A stretch of DNA of 64,000 nucleotides from CAVXXB01 sp963765585 (GCA_963765585.1 CAVXXB010000001.1:248001-312000); one strand, 5' to 3'. Positions 38,074-47,375 are shown, counted from the first letter of the stretch. Numbers and translations: made by a program. Notes: a model not told the origin generated them from the letters alone.

Positions 38074-38928
38074 ATGCTAACATTGGCAATACAAAAAAGC
38101 GGCCGACTGAGTGAAAAGACGATTAACCTATTAAAGGATTGTGGGCTCGAGTTCGAAAATGGCGGATCCGTTAAGCTAAAAACTGTTTCCAAAAATTTTC
38201 CGCTTACTTTACTCTTTCTTCGGGATGATGATATTCCGGAGTGCGTCGATGACGAAATTGCCGACATTGGAATTGTCGGTGAAAACGTCTATCTTGAAAA
38301 GCAAAAACCTTTGATTGTTGAAGAGAAACTGGGATTTGCAAGATGTCGGTTATCGATAGCCATTCCCAAAAATGAAACCTTTCGTTCGATTAAAGATCTG
38401 AATGACAAAAAGATCGCAACCACCTATCCAAATATATTGAACACTTTTTTGAAGGAAAACAATTTAAATTCAATAATCCATGAAATAAGTGGCTCGGTTG
38501 AGATTGCACCAGGTATTGGTCTTTCTGATGCAATTTTCGATATTGTCAGTACCGGCAGCACATTATTGAGCAATGGTCTGAAAGAAGTACATACCATCGC
38601 CAAATCTGAAGCTATTCTTATAAAAAACAAGCACCTTTCTGATGAAAAAAATGAATTACTAAGAAAATTGCTGTTCAGAATCAGGTCAGTTAACACAGCA
38701 CGCAAGTTTAAGTATATTTTATTAAATGCGCCGGATCAGGCCGTGGACGAAATCTGTGCTATTCTTCCTGGGATAAAAAGCCCAACGATTATGCCTCTGG
38801 CCCAAAAAGGATGGAGTTCATTACACTCGGTGATTCAACAGGATGATTTCTGGGAAATTATCGAAAAATTAAAAAAAGCTGGTGCCGAAGGCATTTTAGT
38901 AATTCCAATTGAACAAATGATAACGTAA
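38074..38928 (+). CDS. hisG: ATP phosphoribosyltransferase, long form
   Basis: First step of histidine synthesis: ATP plus PRPP. 284 residues, the long form with a C-terminal ACT-like regulatory domain (about 210-284) that binds histidine for feedback control, so no HisZ is needed. Motifs are LTLAIQKSGRLS at the N-terminus, DIGIVGENVY, and the PRPP loop DIVSTGSTL. First structural gene after the attenuator, 24 bases downstream of it. Confidence 0.97.
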   Translation: MLTLAIQKSGRLSEKTINLLKDCGLEFENGGSVKLKTVSKNFPLTLLFLRDDDIPECVDDEIADIGIVGENVYLEKQKPLIVEEKLGFARCRLSIAIPKNETFRSIKDLNDKKIATTYPNILNTFLKENNLNSIIHEISGSVEIAPGIGLSDAIFDIVSTGSTLLSNGLKEVHTIAKSEAILIKNKHLSDEKNELLRKLLFRIRSVNTARKFKYILLNAPDQAVDEICAILPGIKSPTIMPLAQKGWSSLHSVIQQDDFWEIIEKLKKAGAEGILVIPIEQMIT

Positions 38929-38938
38929 AGAGCATAAA

Positions 38939-40243
38939 ATGGATATTGTTTTCTATCCCCAAAAGACGGAGTGGGAGGGGTTGACCAAACGCCCTGTTTA
39001 CAATCAGGAAGAATTGTTTGATAGTGTGCGTAAGATTTTTAATGATGTTAAAAACAACGGTGACAATGCAATTCTTGAATATACCGGCAAATTTGACAAC
39101 ATCATGCCTAAAATACTATCCGTGTCAAAACAAACAATTGATGCATCCGGGGCTCAATTGCAACCCGGATTAATGGACGCAATAAATATTGCAAAAAACA
39201 ATATTGAGGAATTTCATAATTCGCAAAAAGAGAATGTAAAAATTATTGAAACACAGCCTGGCGTAAAGTGCTGGCGGCAAAGTCATCCCATTGAAAATGT
39301 GGGATTATATATTCCGGGAGGTTCGGCACCTCTATTTTCCTCCTTGCTTATGTTGGGAATCCCGGCCAAACTGGCAGGATGTCAGCAAATCATTGTATGC
39401 ACACCTCCAAATGCCGCCGGCGAAGTGGAAGAAATTATCCTATTTGCTGCAAAAACTATCGGGCTGGATTCTATCTATTGTGTTGGTGGCGCACAGGCAA
39501 TTGCAGCAATGACCTTTGGTACAGAAACCATTCCGGCTGTAGATAAAATTTTAGGACCCGGAAATCAATATGTGACCGCGGCAAAGCAATTAGCGACCCT
39601 GGAGGGTGTGGCCATTGATATGCCGGCAGGTCCTTCAGAGGTTCTGGTAATCGCCGATGATACCGCCAATCCGGACTTCGTAGCCTCTGATCTTCTCTCC
39701 CAGGCGGAACACGGACCCGATAGCCAGGTATTGCTGTTAACTGATTCCGAGACTTTACTTAATCAGGTTCTTAAAGCTGTTGAAGAGCAACTGAATGTTC
39801 TGCCCAGAAAAGATATCGCAAGCACCGCATTAAGTTCCGGGAAAGCAATTTTACTGGATTCGATCTTGACGGCAATGGATTTTTCAAATTTGTATGCACC
39901 AGAGCATTTGATTATTGCAACCAGGAACGCTTTATCCATGAGTGGCTCGGTTAAATCTGCCGGTTCTGTATTTATCGGGAATTATAGTTGTGAATCCGCG
40001 GGGGACTATGCCTCTGGAACAAATCATACCCTGCCGACAAATAGATTTGCCCGAAATTATAGCGGGGTATCACTGGATAGTTTCTATAAGAAAATTACTT
40101 TCCAGGAGTTGAGTCGTGATGGAATTAAGAATCTCGGGCCGGTGATTGAAGTTCTGGCTGAAGCAGAATCACTAGATGCCCATGCAAATGCGGTTAGAAT
40201 CCGCAGGAAATTTATTGAAACGGAAGAAGACAATGGATCTTAA
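38939..40243 (+). CDS. hisD: Histidinol dehydrogenase
   Basis: Oxidises L-histidinol to histidine in two NAD-dependent steps (last step of the pathway). 434 residues. Landmarks are GLYIPGGSAPLFSSLLM, VGGAQAIAAMTFGT, the KILGPGNQYV segment, DMPAGPSEVLVIAD and the zinc-ligand region SQAEHGPD, with GTNHTLPT near the C-terminus. It begins 10 bases after hisG and its 3' end overlaps hisC by 11 bases. Confidence 0.98.
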   Translation: MDIVFYPQKTEWEGLTKRPVYNQEELFDSVRKIFNDVKNNGDNAILEYTGKFDNIMPKILSVSKQTIDASGAQLQPGLMDAINIAKNNIEEFHNSQKENVKIIETQPGVKCWRQSHPIENVGLYIPGGSAPLFSSLLMLGIPAKLAGCQQIIVCTPPNAAGEVEEIILFAAKTIGLDSIYCVGGAQAIAAMTFGTETIPAVDKILGPGNQYVTAAKQLATLEGVAIDMPAGPSEVLVIADDTANPDFVASDLLSQAEHGPDSQVLLLTDSETLLNQVLKAVEEQLNVLPRKDIASTALSSGKAILLDSILTAMDFSNLYAPEHLIIATRNALSMSGSVKSAGSVFIGNYSCESAGDYASGTNHTLPTNRFARNYSGVSLDSFYKKITFQELSRDGIKNLGPVIEVLAEAESLDAHANAVRIRRKFIETEEDNGS

Positions 40244-41276
40244 AAACCTGGTGCGAAAAAATATTTGGGATTTGGTTCCATATTCTTCTGCGCGAAGCGA
40301 GCACAAAAACCTTAATGGAATTTTACTCGATGCCAATGAAAACTCTCTGGGATCAGTGCTTGATAATGGTTTAAACCGCTATCCGGATCCTTATCAGGAG
40401 CAGCTAAAATCAAAAATAGCCCATTATAAGAAGATTGATTCAAACCAAATATTTATAGGTAATGGAAGCGATGAAGCGATCGACTTGTTAATCAGGGCCT
40501 TCTGTGAACCCGGACATGATAAAATTGTTGTTTTTCCTCCGACTTACGGTGTATATCGTGTTTTCGCGGAAACGAATAATGTCCAGGTTGTATCTGTTGA
40601 TCAATCCCGTGATTTTTCGCTGGATGTTTCCGGCTATAACCGTCTGGAATCTGACAACATTAAGTTAACCTTTATTTGTGATCCGAATAATCCTTCGGGA
40701 AATTGTTATTCAAACAAAGAAATCACTGCGATTCTTGATTCCTCTGATTCTCTGGTGGTCATTGATGAGGCCTATATTGATTTTGCTTCCAGGGAAAGCT
40801 GGCTTTCAAAATTACTAAATCATCCTAATCTAATCGTGCTGCAAACACTTTCAAAAGCATGGGGACTGGCGGGTATCAGGATTGGAATGGCCTTTGCATC
40901 AGCAAAAATTATTGACATTCTGAACAAAGTAAAATATCCCTATAATGTGAATCAATTGACACAGCAAAAGGCGATTGAAGCTTTGAACAATTATGAAAAG
41001 AAAGATTTTTTTGTCAAGGAATTAATAAAGCAACGTCAGATTTTGGTAAAAGAGTTGTCGGAACTTGATTGTGTTTTAAAGATTTACCCGTCCGAGGCAA
41101 ATTTTCTGCTTGTAAAATTTAAAGAGGCTATCCTGACATACCAATACTTGCTAAAAAATAACATTGTCATACGGGACCGATCAAACCAGCTGCACTGTGA
41201 GAGTTGTCTGCGGATTACGGTTGGCACAGAAAAAGAAAATAAAGTCTTAATTGACCAATTAAAAAACTGGACATAA
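40233..41276 (+). CDS. hisC: Histidinol-phosphate aminotransferase
   Basis: PLP-dependent transamination of imidazole-acetol phosphate with glutamate. 347 residues from the ATG at 40233, which matches the family start (MDLKNLVRKNIWDLVPY); the open frame extends upstream but that part is inside hisD. The PLP lysine is in LSKAWGLAG, the CDPNNPSGN loop and the Arg of IRIG follow the fold-type I pattern. It overlaps hisD by 11 bases. Confidence 0.97.
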   Translation: MDLKNLVRKNIWDLVPYSSARSEHKNLNGILLDANENSLGSVLDNGLNRYPDPYQEQLKSKIAHYKKIDSNQIFIGNGSDEAIDLLIRAFCEPGHDKIVVFPPTYGVYRVFAETNNVQVVSVDQSRDFSLDVSGYNRLESDNIKLTFICDPNNPSGNCYSNKEITAILDSSDSLVVIDEAYIDFASRESWLSKLLNHPNLIVLQTLSKAWGLAGIRIGMAFASAKIIDILNKVKYPYNVNQLTQQKAIEALNNYEKKDFFVKELIKQRQILVKELSELDCVLKIYPSEANFLLVKFKEAILTYQYLLKNNIVIRDRSNQLHCESCLRITVGTEKENKVLIDQLKNWT

Positions 41277-41279
41277 GAA

Positions 41280-42371
41280 ATGAAGCGAGTTCTATTTATT
41301 GATCGTGACGGCACTATTCTGATTGAGCCGGAAGATGAACAAATTGATTCTTTTGATAAGATGGAATTTGTTCCCGGAGCCATTTCAAATTTGGCCCGAA
41401 TTGCTCAAAAAAATGTTTTTGAATTAGTTTTAATTACAAATCAGGATGGCCTGGGAACCAAATCCTTCCCGGAGGATACGTTCTGGCCTGTTCAAAATCT
41501 GATGTTAAAGATTTTGGAAAACGAAAGCGTCCAATTTGATGAAATTTTGATTGACCGGAGTTTTCCCAAAGATAATGCACCAACACGCAAACCCCGCACA
41601 GGTCTCCTTCAAAAATATTTTTCTGATCAGTATGATCTTGGCAATTCATATGTTATTGGAGACAGAATCACGGATATTAAGTTGGCCAAAAACCTGGGTG
41701 CCAATGCGATATATTTAAATAAGAAAAACCACGCCGAAGCCGGTTTCTGCACAAATTCCTGGGATGATATCTATATGCATCTATTTTATCCTCCAAGAAT
41801 AGCAAATACTAAACGAACAACAAAAGAAACCAATATTGAAGTTACTGTTAATCTTGATGGTACCGGCAAGTGTAACCTTAGTAGTGGGTTGGGATTTTTG
41901 GATCACATGCTTGATCTACTGGCCAAACATTCGTCTATCGATATCCAATCTAAAATTCAGGGCGATTTGCATGTCGATGAGCATCACACTGTTGAAGATA
42001 CAGCAATTGTTTTGGGTCAGGCGATACATGACGCCCTCGGAAACAAAAGAGGCATTGATCGGTATGGATTTCTTTTACCCATGGATGAATCCCATGCTTA
42101 TGCATCAATCGATTTTTCCGGCCGACCGGAGTTAACGTGGAAGGTAAAATTTAAGCGTGAAAAGATTGGAGATATGCCGACAGAACTTTTTTATCATTTC
42201 TTCAAGTCCTTTTGTGACCATGCAAAATGCACCCTGCTGATCAAGGCAAAAGGTAAAAATGAGCATCACAAAATTGAAGCTGTTTTTAAAGCGGTGGCAA
42301 AATCAATTAAACAGGCAATTAAGCGTGATCCTGGTTCAGATCACATTCCCAGTACAAAAGGGTCCTTATGA
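41280..42371 (+). CDS. hisB: Bifunctional histidinol-phosphatase / imidazoleglycerol-phosphate dehydratase
   Basis: 363 residues with two domains. The N-terminal HAD phosphatase (about 1-165) has the nucleophile motif FIDRDGTIL and the GDRITDIKLAKNLG motif near its end. The C-terminal dehydratase (about 175-363) has the manganese-binding histidine clusters DEHHTVED and EHHKIE, and the FLDHMLDLL segment. The fused form is known from enterobacteria, Bacteroidetes and a few other groups, while most phyla keep separate enzymes. It starts 3 bases after hisC and overlaps hisH. Confidence 0.97.
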   Translation: MKRVLFIDRDGTILIEPEDEQIDSFDKMEFVPGAISNLARIAQKNVFELVLITNQDGLGTKSFPEDTFWPVQNLMLKILENESVQFDEILIDRSFPKDNAPTRKPRTGLLQKYFSDQYDLGNSYVIGDRITDIKLAKNLGANAIYLNKKNHAEAGFCTNSWDDIYMHLFYPPRIANTKRTTKETNIEVTVNLDGTGKCNLSSGLGFLDHMLDLLAKHSSIDIQSKIQGDLHVDEHHTVEDTAIVLGQAIHDALGNKRGIDRYGFLLPMDESHAYASIDFSGRPELTWKVKFKREKIGDMPTELFYHFFKSFCDHAKCTLLIKAKGKNEHHKIEAVFKAVAKSIKQAIKRDPGSDHIPSTKGSL

Positions 42372-42949
42372 AGGTTGCCATAATAAAATATAATGCCGGA
42401 AATATTCACTCCGTGCGTCTGGCTTTGCAACGGCTGGGTATCGAACCTGTTGTGACAGACGATGTTTCTGAAATCACCTCTGCTGACAAAGTTATCTTTC
42501 CCGGCGTTGGGGAGGCCAGCAGTGCCATGAAATATTTAACACACCGCAAACTGGACCAATTGCTTTTAGAGCTGAAACAACCGGTGCTGGGTATCTGCCT
42601 GGGACTCCAGCTAATGTGTCAATGGTCTGAGGAAAATGACACAAAATGTCTTGGTATTTTTCCTGCCAATGTTCTGAAATTTCCACCAAAAAACAAAGTC
42701 CCCCATATGGGTTGGAATACAATTACCTCCCTGAAGGGGGCCTTATTTAACAATGTGGCTGACAACAGTTATGTTTATTTTGTCCATAGTTATTTTGCCG
42801 AATATTTACCAGAGGCTATCGGCCAAACAGAGTACATAATGCCGTTTAGTTCTTCTTTGCAAAAGAATAATTATTACGCCGTTCAGTTTCATCCTGAAAA
42901 AAGTGGAAAAATTGGCGAAACAATATTAAAGAATTTTCTCGAATTATGA
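42368..42949 (+). CDS. hisH: Imidazole glycerol phosphate synthase, glutaminase subunit
   Basis: Class I glutamine amidotransferase that supplies ammonia to HisF. The nucleophile Cys lies in LGICLGLQLM, and the His/Glu pair in VQFHPEKSG completes the triad. 193 residues. The start overlaps the hisB stop by 4 bases and its own stop overlaps hisA by 4, so translation is tightly coupled. Confidence 0.98.
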   Translation: MKVAIIKYNAGNIHSVRLALQRLGIEPVVTDDVSEITSADKVIFPGVGEASSAMKYLTHRKLDQLLLELKQPVLGICLGLQLMCQWSEENDTKCLGIFPANVLKFPPKNKVPHMGWNTITSLKGALFNNVADNSYVYFVHSYFAEYLPEAIGQTEYIMPFSSSLQKNNYYAVQFHPEKSGKIGETILKNFLEL

Positions 42950-43668
42950 TAAGAATTATACCTGCAATCGATATCATCGACGGACATGTGGTTCGCCTTA
43001 CACATGGAAAGTTTGATAAAAAAACGATTTATAACAATGATCCTGTGGAAGTTGCCAAAGCTTATCAGGAAAATGGATTTCAGTTTTTACACCTGGTTGA
43101 CCTTGACGGCGCACGGGCCGGAAAAATTAAGAACCATAATGTTCTCGAAAAAATTGCCAGTCAGACATCCCTGACCATTGATTTTGGCGGGGGAATAAGA
43201 TCTGAGACTGATGTAAAATTGGCCTTTGATTGTGGCGCCTCACAAATTACCGTCGGTTCAATCTCGGTTACAAAAAAAGAATGGGTCCTGTCCTGGATTA
43301 AAAACTATGGTGCCGATAAATTTATACTGGGTGCAGATGTAATCGACAACAAGGTTGCGGTGGCGGCCTGGCAGGATAAGACCGATCTCGATCTATTCGA
43401 TCACCTGAATGACTATAGTAAATCCGGTATTAATTCATGCATTTGTACTGATGTGGGGCGCGATGGGGCCTTAACCGGGCCGGCTCATGGACTATATCTT
43501 GAGATAAAGAAAAAATTTCCGCAACTGTTTCTTATTGCCAGTGGCGGTGTCAGTGGTATCGCTGATGTTGAAAATCTTAACACAGCCGGCATTGATGGGG
43601 TAATTATCGGTAAAGCTTTTTATGAAGGCAAGATAAAACCCGAAGAAATGAAAGCATACACATGTTAA
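42946..43668 (+). CDS. hisA: ProFAR isomerase (phosphoribosylformimino-AICAR-phosphate isomerase)
   Basis: (beta-alpha)8 barrel that isomerises ProFAR to PRFAR. The catalytic Asp is in IPAIDIIDG; the HLVDLDGA, DFGGGIR, CTDVGRDGALTG and ASGGVSG phosphate-binding strands follow as expected. 240 residues. Overlaps hisH by 4 bases and hisF by 7. Confidence 0.97.
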   Translation: MIRIIPAIDIIDGHVVRLTHGKFDKKTIYNNDPVEVAKAYQENGFQFLHLVDLDGARAGKIKNHNVLEKIASQTSLTIDFGGGIRSETDVKLAFDCGASQITVGSISVTKKEWVLSWIKNYGADKFILGADVIDNKVAVAAWQDKTDLDLFDHLNDYSKSGINSCICTDVGRDGALTGPAHGLYLEIKKKFPQLFLIASGGVSGIADVENLNTAGIDGVIIGKAFYEGKIKPEEMKAYTC

Positions 43669-44417
43669 CAAAGCGCATTATACCCTGTCTTGATATTCGG
43701 GATGGGCAGACCGTAAAGGGAATTAATTTTGTCAATATCAGAAATGCCGGGGATCCGGTTGAACTTGGGAAGGCATATGCCGAGCAAGGAGCCGATGAAC
43801 TTGTATTTCTTGATATAACCGCCACAATTGAAGAAAGAAAAACTTTTGCAAAACTGGTAAGAAAAATTGCCCTGAATGTTAATATTCCCTTTACTGTAGG
43901 CGGAGGTGTTAAAGATGAAGGCGATGTGTCGCTTCTCCTGGATGCCGGGGCAGACAAAATTACGATAAATACTGCTGCGATCCAGAATCCATCTATCATA
44001 AGTAAACTTGCCAACCAATTTGGCAGTCAATGTATCGTTTTGGCCATTGATGCAAATTTCAATGGAAAAGACTGGTTTGTATATACACACGGAGGCCGGA
44101 CTCCAACCTCGATTGAAGTATTGAGTTGGGCAAAACAAGCTGCGGAAAGTGGTGCCGGCGAGATTTTACTAACCTCAATGAATCATGACGGCACAAAAAA
44201 CGGATTTGCTGTTGATTTAACCTCCCGGATATCTCAATCCTTAAGCATACCTGTTATTGCCTCCGGTGGAGCCGGAACCATGAATCATTTTATTGATATT
44301 TTTGGACCAGGCAAGGCAGATGCCGCCTTAGCTGCCAGTATATTCCATTTTGGTGAGATAAAGATACCCGATTTAAAAAATTATCTTCAAAAAAATAATA
44401 TAACGGTGCGTATATGA
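43662..44417 (+). CDS. hisF: Imidazole glycerol phosphate synthase, cyclase subunit
   Basis: Barrel enzyme that uses HisH-derived ammonia to make IGP and AICAR. Start RIIPCLDIRDGQTVKG contains the catalytic Asp11; the second catalytic Asp is within LLTSMNHDGTKNG, and the phosphate loops FTVGGGV and ASGGAG are present. 251 residues. It overlaps hisA and hisI by a few bases each. Confidence 0.98.
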   Translation: MLTKRIIPCLDIRDGQTVKGINFVNIRNAGDPVELGKAYAEQGADELVFLDITATIEERKTFAKLVRKIALNVNIPFTVGGGVKDEGDVSLLLDAGADKITINTAAIQNPSIISKLANQFGSQCIVLAIDANFNGKDWFVYTHGGRTPTSIEVLSWAKQAAESGAGEILLTSMNHDGTKNGFAVDLTSRISQSLSIPVIASGGAGTMNHFIDIFGPGKADAALAASIFHFGEIKIPDLKNYLQKNNITVRI

Positions 44418-45010
44418 AATTGAATTATAAACGTGGAAACGGTCTTATTCCGGCAATAATACAAGACGCCGAGACAAATATAGTTCTGATGTTGGCTTAT
44501 ATGAACGATGAATCATTAAAGGTGACCAAAGATACCGGCAAGGTTACTTTCTATAGTCGAAGCCGGAACCGGCTCTGGACCAAAGGTGAAACCTCGGGTA
44601 ATCATCTGATAATGAAAGAAATCCTGACGGACTGCGATTCCGACACTCTCCTGATAAAAGTTGAACCAAAGGGGCCGGCTTGTCATACGGGAAGTGATAC
44701 CTGTTTCAATGAAGAAAATAAACCCGGCAGTTCATTTCTCTATCAATTAGAAAAAATAATAGCTGACCGGAAAAAAAATCCATCGAAGAAGTCCTATACG
44801 ACCTCGCTTTTTCAAAAAGGACTACGTAAAATTGCCCAGAAAGTCGGCGAGGAAGCGACCGAAGTTGTAATTGATGCCATTGATAATCGGGATGATTTGC
44901 TGAAAGAAGAGATTTCCGATCTTCTTTATCACATTCTCGTTCTAATGGCAGAAAAGAACATTTCACTTAAGGAAATAGAATCTGTTCTGACAAAAAGGCA
45001 TTCAAAATAG
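44414..45010 (+). CDS. hisIE: Bifunctional phosphoribosyl-AMP cyclohydrolase / phosphoribosyl-ATP pyrophosphatase
   Basis: 198 residues with the fused HisI (about 1-105) and HisE (about 110-198) parts. HisI has YMNDESL, SRSRNRLWTKGE, the DCDSDTLL metal site, and the zinc Cys of GPACHTG. HisE has GEEATEVVIDA and the DLLYHILVLM helix. These catalyse steps 2 and 3 of the pathway. It is the last gene of the operon; a gene on the other strand ends 2 bases away and no terminator hairpin is visible. Confidence 0.97.
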   Translation: MKLNYKRGNGLIPAIIQDAETNIVLMLAYMNDESLKVTKDTGKVTFYSRSRNRLWTKGETSGNHLIMKEILTDCDSDTLLIKVEPKGPACHTGSDTCFNEENKPGSSFLYQLEKIIADRKKNPSKKSYTTSLFQKGLRKIAQKVGEEATEVVIDAIDNRDDLLKEEISDLLYHILVLMAEKNISLKEIESVLTKRHSK

Positions 45011-45011
45011 G

Positions 45012-45494
45012 CTATTCAGAATCTGTTTTTGATTTTGAATGCTTATAGATCATATACAATCCCACCCCAATTAAAATCAGCGGCCAATAATTAAGAAAGT
45101 GGCTGAACCGGAGAATAAATATCAGACTAAGCCCAATGAGAATGGTACCTGGAATTAAAAAGCCCGTTTCTTTTTCACCCAAGACATACATCAGTAAAAA
45201 TCCAAGCCCAGGACCAAAAAGAAAGAACGGCCACAAATCCTCCATATACCACCAGCCGTACTGTGCACAAAACCAGAAGATTAGCCCGATGATGATCAAA
45301 ATGGTTCCCGGCATAATCAAAGCATAATCTTTGCGACTGCGGAGAAATCCAACCCAGAATCCGGCGCCGGCAAAGACAACAATGACTGGCCAAATCCGGC
45401 TGAAATCAAATTCAATAATCCCAAAATTTTCAAATAGGAAGATCGAGCCTAGTATAATTAAAGCTAATCCTACAATTAAATCCGATATTTTCAT
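45012..45494 (-). CDS. DUF5668-type integral membrane protein
   Basis: 160 residues made almost entirely of hydrophobic helices (about six), with repeated units of the LiaF-membrane type such as GLALIILGSIFLFENFGI and WPLILIGVGLYMIY. There is no soluble domain. It resembles the membrane half of the LiaF-like protein at 35253-35861, so they may be distant relatives. The function is unknown. It is convergent with hisIE, leaving a 1-base gap. Confidence 0.75.
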   Translation of the reverse strand: MKISDLIVGLALIILGSIFLFENFGIIEFDFSRIWPVIVVFAGAGFWVGFLRSRKDYALIMPGTILIIIGLIFWFCAQYGWWYMEDLWPFFLFGPGLGFLLMYVLGEKETGFLIPGTILIGLSLIFILRFSHFLNYWPLILIGVGLYMIYKHSKSKTDSE

Positions 45495-45681
45495 CCATTT
45501 TTCCTTTCAACAATCTGAGAAATAATATATATATTAGAATCCTCTGTGGCAATAACAGATTAATAAAGATTTTTATCCATTTGATGAACAATTTCTTTTA
45601 ATATTTATACAGGATATGTATATTCTTTATCTGATATCTGATTCAATTGTCCCTTTCTATAATTATTTTGATGAGGTTAAA

Positions 45682-46764
45682 ATGAATAATCGAATTCATA
45701 ACTTTAATGCCGGACCAGCGGCTTTACCACTGTCTGTTCTGGAGAAAGTTCAAAAGGATTTATTAAACTATCAGGGTGAAGGTCTGTCTGTAATGGAGAT
45801 GAGCCATCGTTCAAAAACCTTTGATGGTATTATTAAAGGTGCAGAATCCCTTGCGAAAGAGGTCTTTGGCCTTCCCGACAATTTTAAAGTTGTTTTTATG
45901 CAGGGTGGTGCAACGTTACAATTTTCGGCAGTTCCTCTAAATCTGGCAGCGTCTAATCCTAACACAGATTACATTAATACCGGGGCCTGGTCGAAGAAAG
46001 CAATTCAAGAAGCCGAAAAACTCGGAAAGACGGCGCGTGTTATCGCCAGTTCCGAGGATGAAAATTTTACATATATACCTGACACATACTCGATTAATTC
46101 TGATGCAGCATATCTGCATATTACATCCAATAACACCATTTTTGGTACACAGTGGGATTCCTTTCCCGATACCGGCGATATTCCTTTAATCTGTGATATG
46201 TCCTCGGACATTGGATGCAAACCCCTGGATATTAGTAAGTTCGGACTTATTTATGCCGGGGCACAAAAGAATATGGGGCCTTCGGGAGTAGCACTTGTCT
46301 TTATCCGTGAAGATTTATTGGAGAAAAGCCCGTCAGATATTCCTACGATGACCAGTTATAAAATCATTGGTGGAAAAGAGTCACTATATAATACACCACC
46401 AACGTTTGCTATTTATATTGTAAAATTAGTATTAGAGTGGATAAAAGAAAACGGGGGACTCTCCGGGATTGGCGAGATTAATAAGAAAAAAGCACAACTT
46501 ATTTATGATCTGCTTGATTCCGGTAGCTTTTATCGTGGCACTGCCCGGAAGGATAGCCGTTCGATAATGAATGTGACTTTTAGACTGCCCTCCGAAGATC
46601 TGGAGCAAAGGTTTGTAGCAGAGGCCCTGGCAAGCAGAATGATCGGGCTAAAGGGACACCGGTCCGTGGGTGGTATACGCGCCAGTATCTACAATGCCGT
46701 TCCCTTGGAATCAGTTCAAACTCTGGTTGATTTTATGAAGGAGTTTGAAAAATTAAACGGATGA
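45682..46764 (+). CDS. serC: Phosphoserine aminotransferase
   Basis: PLP enzyme of serine and vitamin B6 synthesis. 360 residues from the ATG at 45682, which has a GAGG site 8 bases before it and gives the family start NNRIHNFNAGPAALP. The open frame extends 66 bases upstream but that stretch is not conserved in type. The PLP lysine is in YAGAQKNMGPSG, and EMSHRS and FMQGGATLQF are diagnostic. Single-gene unit with its own terminator. Confidence 0.97.
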   Translation: MNNRIHNFNAGPAALPLSVLEKVQKDLLNYQGEGLSVMEMSHRSKTFDGIIKGAESLAKEVFGLPDNFKVVFMQGGATLQFSAVPLNLAASNPNTDYINTGAWSKKAIQEAEKLGKTARVIASSEDENFTYIPDTYSINSDAAYLHITSNNTIFGTQWDSFPDTGDIPLICDMSSDIGCKPLDISKFGLIYAGAQKNMGPSGVALVFIREDLLEKSPSDIPTMTSYKIIGGKESLYNTPPTFAIYIVKLVLEWIKENGGLSGIGEINKKKAQLIYDLLDSGSFYRGTARKDSRSIMNVTFRLPSEDLEQRFVAEALASRMIGLKGHRSVGGIRASIYNAVPLESVQTLVDFMKEFEKLNG

Positions 46765-46790
46765 TGTTTTTTCTTTAGTTCAAAATATTT

Positions 46791-46823
46791 GAGACCGCAG
46801 AATTATCTGCGGTTTCTTTTTTT
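46791..46823 (+). terminator. Rho-independent terminator after serC
   Basis: An 11-bp stem GAGACCGCAGA/TCTGCGGTTTC (one G-T pair) with loop ATTA is followed by seven T. Confidence 0.87.
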
Positions 46824-46851
46824 ATTCAGGCATTCATAAGTATCTTGGTCT

Positions 46852-47169
46852 GTGAAAACAAATCAGTTATATTTACGAATATATCAGGTCGTTAAAAAAA
46901 TACCCTTTGGCAAAGTAGCGACATATGGTCAGATTGCCCGAATTGCCGGAATTGGCAGGAATGCGCGGGTTGTTGGCTATGCACTTTCTGCATTGCCCCG
47001 GGAAAAGAATGTCCCCTGGCACCGGGTAATAAATCATCTCGGGAAAATTTCTTATTCTCCGTCAAGAAATGACCACGACAACTTGCAAAAAGTATTACTC
47101 CTTTCTGAAGGTGTAGAATTTAATTCTTCGGATCGCATAAATCTTGATATATATTTATGGAATGAATAA
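46852..47169 (+). CDS. Alkyltransferase-like protein (ATL; PWHR variant of the O6-methylguanine transferase domain)
   Basis: 105 residues from a GTG start. It has the DNA-binding helix-turn-helix of the MGMT family (KVATYGQIARIAG, with the Arg finger region RNARVVGYAL) but the active-site motif PCHR is PWHR here (Trp at residue 56, in NVPWHRVI). This is the defining mark of ATL proteins, which bind O6-alkylguanine without repairing it and pass lesions to nucleotide excision repair. It lacks the N-terminal ribonuclease-like domain, as ATLs do. Immediately downstream is a MITE-like element. Confidence 0.9.
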   Translation: MKTNQLYLRIYQVVKKIPFGKVATYGQIARIAGIGRNARVVGYALSALPREKNVPWHRVINHLGKISYSPSRNDHDNLQKVLLLSEGVEFNSSDRINLDIYLWNE

Positions 47170-47196
47170 ATATTTGGCATTTGTGTAGTATATTCA

Positions 47197-47375
47197 TAGA
47201 GACTTCTGATAAATGGTAATATCCGTTAAAATGTCATTCTGAACATGCCTGTCCCGAACTTGATTCGGGATTTCAGAATCCTATATATAGACCCTGAAAT
47301 AAATTAGGGTTGAAAGTGCCCTTTTTCGGGAGTGAAGAAAGGATATTATTAATTACCATTTTTTAGAAATCTCAA
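47197..47375. mobile_element. MITE-like element with imperfect terminal inverted repeats
   Basis: About 180 bases, non-coding. The left end (47199-47224) GAGACTTCTGATAAATGGTA and on to ATATCC is mirrored at the right end (47341-47373), read inward, with a 5-7 base insertion in the right copy. Between the ends are two hairpins: CCCGAACTTGATTCGGG (about 47252-47268) and CCCTGAAATAAATTAGGG (about 47292-47309). It lies between the ATL gene and hflK. A non-autonomous transposon or a repetitive intergenic element is the best explanation; its mobilising transposase is not in the window. Confidence 0.6.

Noticed and set aside
45616..45681. Upstream start for serC
   Set aside because: The added 22 residues are not SerC-like, and the ATG at 45682 has a good ribosome-binding site and the conserved family start.
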